30,509 nt of DNA. Source: Chara braunii (lineage: Eukaryota > Streptophyta > Charophyceae > Charales > Characeae). Shown piece after piece: positions 26,814-30,509 of this stretch (position 1 is its first letter; every line of letters begins with the position of its first letter). Below the pieces are notes generated by a model. That model worked only from the letters and a program-made list of their open reading frames with translations, was not told the DNA's origin and made no database searches. The stretch is taken from positions 396,737-427,245 of the forward strand of contig BFEA01000369.1 of assembly GCA_003427395.1 (NCBI GenBank), in the 5' to 3' direction. Made by a program: the position numbers and the translations under genes.

Positions 26814-27617
26814 TCAGTCCTCTATCTCTTCATCTTCGTCTTCATCACTGAAGTCGTCCTCCTCGTCGTATACCAACTCCCTTACCCCATCTAGAAACGT
26901 CTCCCCTATTGCCACATTCCTGTAGACTATCCCCCAATGCACAGCGCTAGGGACAAAGATATTGTCTATGCTAAGGTAATTTAGTATCTCGGCCAGCTCC
27001 TCCGCCCAATTCCCCTCGAACGGCCCCATCTCTACTAATAACCGAAAAAAATATTGCCTAGCGCATTGGTATAGCCCGAGGTTCGTCATGGATTGGCATA
27101 TCCGTACTAGCCTGCTCCGAGTTCCGAAAACCGCATCCACCAGGAAGGAGGGCAGCACACATCGCATGGTTCTTACGGGTCGCCTTATGCTTCCTCTATC
27201 CCCAAGTTCCACCCGTACGTCTACCTTTTCCATTTTTATTTCCCTCCGCTGACATGCAGCCCACACAACCTCTGCTTCTGCCTTCCTAAACAACTCGTCC
27301 GGTGTATTCCCGAGTGCCAACTCTATGATCATAGTTTTCTCCCCATCTTGCGACAAGTAGACCCACCCCCGGGCTTCCACTGTCTCTCGGAATTCCACAT
27401 CCATTAAACTTGGTGACAACCTCGTCAAGCTGACATTAGTGCATATTGTTTCTATCCAAAGGAAAGCATCATCTCCTTCCAGTATTACCATTTGATATGC
27501 TGGTTCAAGGTCCATCCACGTTCCATTTTCCGGGAGGACGACCGATACCACATCCTTTACATCTACTGGTATTTCCGGGCCGCTAGTATAGATCGGGGAA
27601 GGCAACCATCGCGCCAT
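26814..27617 (-). CDS. A-family ORF copy 1 (A), unrecognised 267-residue protein
   Basis: An intact frame starts at ATG 27617 (AAGATGGCG) and ends TGA 26816-26814. The protein has a proline-rich start, VSVVLPENGTWMDLEPAYQM, a DDAFLWIETI block, a WVYLSQDGEKTM block, helical KAEAEVVWAAC, MRCVLPSFLVDAVFG, LVEMGPFEGNWAEEL, and a strongly acidic C-terminal tail of about 20 residues. No catalytic motif, zinc site, signal peptide or membrane span is evident. Its paralogues follow downstream. The call is supported by paralogy: conserved blocks separated by variable loops show coding constraint. Function is unknown; it could belong to a retroelement upstream of its gag, or to a host gene family. Confidence 0.65.
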   Translation of the reverse strand: MARWLPSPIYTSGPEIPVDVKDVVSVVLPENGTWMDLEPAYQMVILEGDDAFLWIETICTNVSLTRLSPSLMDVEFRETVEARGWVYLSQDGEKTMIIELALGNTPDELFRKAEAEVVWAACQRREIKMEKVDVRVELGDRGSIRRPVRTMRCVLPSFLVDAVFGTRSRLVRICQSMTNLGLYQCARQYFFRLLVEMGPFEGNWAEELAEILNYLSIDNIFVPSAVHWGIVYRNVAIGETFLDGVRELVYDEEDDFSDEDEDEEIED

Positions 27618-28894
27618 CTTATTTTCAGCACCCGACCCCTGTTTTCATAAAAAGGCACCAACCGATCCTTTTGGTCAGGTCAACCCTTGTCCTAGATGAG
27701 AATTATTTCAGACCCCTCATCAAGGTCTCCCTATTTTACCTCCCCTTTCCTAAGTAAGCCTTTCTATAATTCCCTCGGCCGGCCGTCCATTTGCCCACAT
27801 TCTTTCTCTTGGTTCCATTCCAATTGACCTCTGTCCTCCTTCCTTCTAATCGTTTCTCACTCGTGTGGACTTAGAAGGGAGGGGGAATAGACTTAGAAGA
27901 GTGTCCGTGCAACAATCCAAGCTCAATCAATCTTTACGGGGGGGGGGGGAAACACATATATAAAAAAAATCAGGCAACCTCACATACGGGTCGGTTATCT
28001 CCTCACCGCCCATCCCCAATATGGTCTCTCCGCTGGTACTATCGGCAGAGTTTTATCCCATACATCAAGCGCAGCTCAACCGTCTCGAGCGCGGTACTCA
28101 GGTCTCGGCAAGGCATTCGCCCTTTCCTCCTTACCCAGAATACCCCATCCCGTCTTGCCGCTTTGCACATCCATACCGACACCGAGGGTTACCTCGAGTG
28201 CCTAAATACAGGGACAAAGTCAGTCGTCCGGGCATTCACTTCCATCGGTCCGACAAGAATCAGCCTTTCCCAAAACCATGCTACGAGAAGCTATTAATCG
28301 CCTCTGAGGCTCCGTCTTTGTCCGCATGCAGTGGTACTCCCTCCGCCAGCCAATAGGCTAAGCCTTGCCTGAGGAGATTTCACACCCCGTCCAGCAGATC
28401 ATCGAGCCGAAGCCCGTCACCGCTCGAACGAGAATGCTACTAATCAACCGACGTGACAAACTCCCGTCCGGCAGCTCGGTGGCCTGACCCCCACATACGA
28501 ACACACGACAGCCTACAAAAGAGAACGACGTTTCGCAACCCGCACTGGCCGGTGCAGACCAATTATTTCCTTCCAAAAGGTAGGACGCTCGAATCCCATC
28601 CTGCAAATACAAGTCCCAAGTGGGACACACATAGTACAAGTGTCATTCTCTTGGTGTACCCAGCGCTTTCTACCCATAACTCACAGATTTTCTCTCAGGA
28701 CAATGAGTGTCACTCCCCCCTACTTTCATACATAGTGGTTGGTTCCTTCTCGTGAGACTCTTCAAGGGTGAGCTAGTTTTCCTTGGAGTCTAGCAACTCC
28801 CTTCATTTCCCTTCTCTTCACTTGTCTGTCCTTTCATAGGGTAGGATTGTTCTTTCTTGATGACCCGTTGTGTTCATATTGGTTCCTTCAATCA
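27618..28894. other. No supported gene; G12 tract
   Basis: No frame with family features was found. A run of twelve G lies at 27938-27949, followed by an AT-rich stretch. Frames of ~100 codons at 28021-28356 (+) and 28358-28639 (-) have no recognisable motif. The part just upstream of ORF A (27618-27760) would hold its promoter; only CCTTTTTATG-type weak TATA candidates are seen on the minus strand. Confidence 0.4.
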
Positions 28895-29529
28895 TTAAAA
28901 AGGTGCAAAGTGCATGAGCCCGCTGGACTCAAAAGAAGAAGGGGAAAGCACCCATTCGGTCGGATCACTCCGCCATGAGATTTTCATTGGAACCTGGCCT
29001 AAGTGAAGCACCAACCGCCTGCCAGGTAACCGGAGCCCTTCTTTCATACGAAGAGGAAGGGTCGACCTGCGACTTGCCCAAGGCTTCCCAGACTGGCGAA
29101 CACCAGGACCAGACGAAGGAGGGCTAGAGCCATTCCTCAAAGGAACAGCTGATCAAGTGCATAGCATGCACGTTATACCTCCAGGCCTGGCCATGTCATG
29201 CGCTCAGCCACCCTCAAATCTGATTTCTCACAAGGGAAAGAGCAAACACAAGTCCATTCTCCTTATCTTGGGTTGTGTACACGTCAATGCGTCGGGCGCC
29301 CCGTCGGAATCGCAAGGGTCAATTTAACCCCATGCCCATCATCTCCACTATTTTTGTAGGGCCAAACCCCGGTAGACTTTTGAGCCTTAGTCGACCCCAC
29401 TGCGGGTCCCAGTTTTCTCGACCCGCCCACACTCATGCTGAGGGCGCAGGCCATTCGTCCCAAGGTCACCCCCGCCTAGTGCTTAGAGATGGATGGGGGT
29501 GGGTCATCGCGCGAGAGAGCTTTGACATT
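28895..29529. other. Unassigned sequence of higher complexity
   Basis: This part looks unlike the surrounding pyrimidine-rich DNA. An 81-residue minus-strand frame at 28895-29140 (LPGRRLVLHLGQVPMKISW) and a 106-residue plus-strand frame at 29275-29595 lack recognised domains. An organelle-derived insertion is possible but not supported by any motif I can name. Confidence 0.3.
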
Positions 29530-29599
29530 GGGGATGTAGCTCAGCCCTCACGCCGGGTGGTAGTCTCGCTTGTCGCAACGCTGATTTTTTTTTGATTCC
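29530..29599 (+). other. tRNA-Ala-like fragment, degenerate
   Basis: GGGGATGTAGCTCAG (29530-29544) is identical to the 5' end typical of plant tRNA-Ala. After ~13 extra bases, TGGTAG and CTCGCTTG follow in the right order, and TTTGATTCC at 29591-29599 resembles the T-loop GGTTCGATTCC. The acceptor 3' strand (GCATCTCCA) is absent and the T-stem is replaced by a T9 run, so it is not a functional tRNA. It could be a pseudogene or a SINE head. Confidence 0.35.
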
Positions 29600-30444
29600 T
29601 TGTCGTGTTCTCATACAATTGTTCCTTCCAATATGCATGCAGTCCAAGGGTTCTTTGAGTATTTCTCTTCTCTTGTGCGTAGGCTAAGCGTCATCCTTAG
29701 GCCACACACTGTCTCTCTAAGCATTGTGGCTATATGGCGTCATCGGGGTGCGGCGGAGCCATCCTCTCCCTCGTCTCTACGCATCCATCGGGTCTCATAA
29801 TTTGCTTTCCTCCTTATTGAAGTAGGCCCCTTAGTCTTTTCGGGTCCTCATATGCATGCACACACATCATCACAATTTCCTTGGTACGATTACACTCTCA
29901 TTTACACTCCGAGTCTTCATACTCAAAAGTCATTCCCATAGGTTGGCTCTATATCAAGGGTCCCATAACACCTTTGTCCCTCTTCCCTTTCACTTTTGGT
30001 GCCCAGTTCCTCTCGCCCCTATCTCGCTCAAGGCATTTCAAGCCATCACTCATCTGCACAATCCCACACAAGCAAGAAGATCCATACAATCCCCCGTTGG
30101 GGGTCAACACATAGCCCTTCCCACATGCCTATCTTTTCAAATCCTTTGGCTGCTCTTTGTTCCCTCTTGATGCTCAATCAGCCCATTCTCTTCTCATAGT
30201 CATGCAGTCGGGGAAATGGTTGAGTCAAACTGACCTCTTTCTCAACTTATGCTTCTTTCCGGATCCCACATTTCTCCCACTTTTTCAAACGTCCTTTCTC
30301 TTTTGCCTCCTTGGTGGCACAAGAGACCGGCTATCCTCCCCTTGCCCTCTTTCTCCACCAAGTGAAGTCTGATTTTGTTTACCGTCCGTATCCTGGCAAT
30401 GTTTCCAAGTAAGGGGAGAAGGGTTAGTCATATACCAAGTGAGG

Positions 30445-30445
<1 letters not shown>
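29600..30445. other. Pyrimidine-rich sequence, no gene seen
   Basis: Only short plus-strand frames rich in Ser, Pro, Leu and Phe are present, as expected from C/T-rich composition. No domain, RNA gene or mobile-element end was recognised. Confidence 0.4.

Positions 30446-30509
<64 letters not shown>
30446..30509. repeat. (GA)n microsatellite, cut by window end
   Basis: An uninterrupted GA repeat of about 32 units runs to the last base. It is preceded by GTGAGGGG. Such a tract at a contig end often marks where an assembly stopped. Confidence 0.95.

Noticed and set aside
28895-29140. Organelle-derived insertion
   Set aside because: Composition and word use look different from the flanks, but no organelle gene could be named from the sequence.
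29530-29599. Functional tRNA-Ala gene
   Set aside because: The acceptor 3' strand is absent, the D-loop region has about 13 extra bases, and the T-stem is replaced by a T run.

Overview
The window is eukaryotic, repeat-dominated DNA, most likely from a plant or streptophyte alga. No bacterial operon, rRNA gene or convincing host gene is visible. The evidence is a set of Ty3/Gypsy LTR retrotransposons with primer-binding sites for initiator-Met tRNA (TGGTATCAGAGC type), LTRs of about 1.1 kb, a D-X60-D-X35-E integrase and C-terminal chromodomains (chromoviruses). A charophyte such as Chara is only a guess.

Layout. 1-1590: diverged tandem repeats and unassigned sequence. 1590-4327 (+): element E1, a 5' LTR-like segment, primer-binding site, leader and broken coiled-coil gag. 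4327-5746 (-): element E2, an inverted fragment with AT-rich leader, primer-binding site and an LTR that lacks its first ~300 bp. 5747-22699 (+): element E3, a chromovirus inserted into the E2 LTR, with 5' LTR, leader with a TTGACC array, gag, protease, RT/RNase H, integrase, chromodomain and a truncated 3' LTR. 13025-21936 (+): element E4, a second chromovirus related to E2, inserted into the E3 integrase and flanked by the 5-bp duplication CGTAC. It has complete LTRs, a leader holding a 31-bp repeat array rich in CCACGTCA, and a full but broken gag-pol. 22700-27617 (-): region E5, with three tandem copies of an unrecognised ~250-residue ORF family, two ORFs sharing a Lys/Arg-rich helical C-terminus, and a CCHC zinc knuckle typical of a retroelement Gag. 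27618-30509: no supported gene, a doubtful tRNA-Ala-like stretch, and a GA microsatellite at the end.

The insertion order can be read directly: E2, then E3 into E2's LTR, then an E2-related E4 into E3. No element is coding-competent. All ten in-frame stops I could place in E4 are explained by C-to-T change of CAA, CAG or CGA codons. The best candidates for something undescribed are the E5 ORF family and the two arrays of plant transcription-factor-like motifs (TTGACC in E3, CCACGTCA in E4), each placed between primer-binding site and gag.
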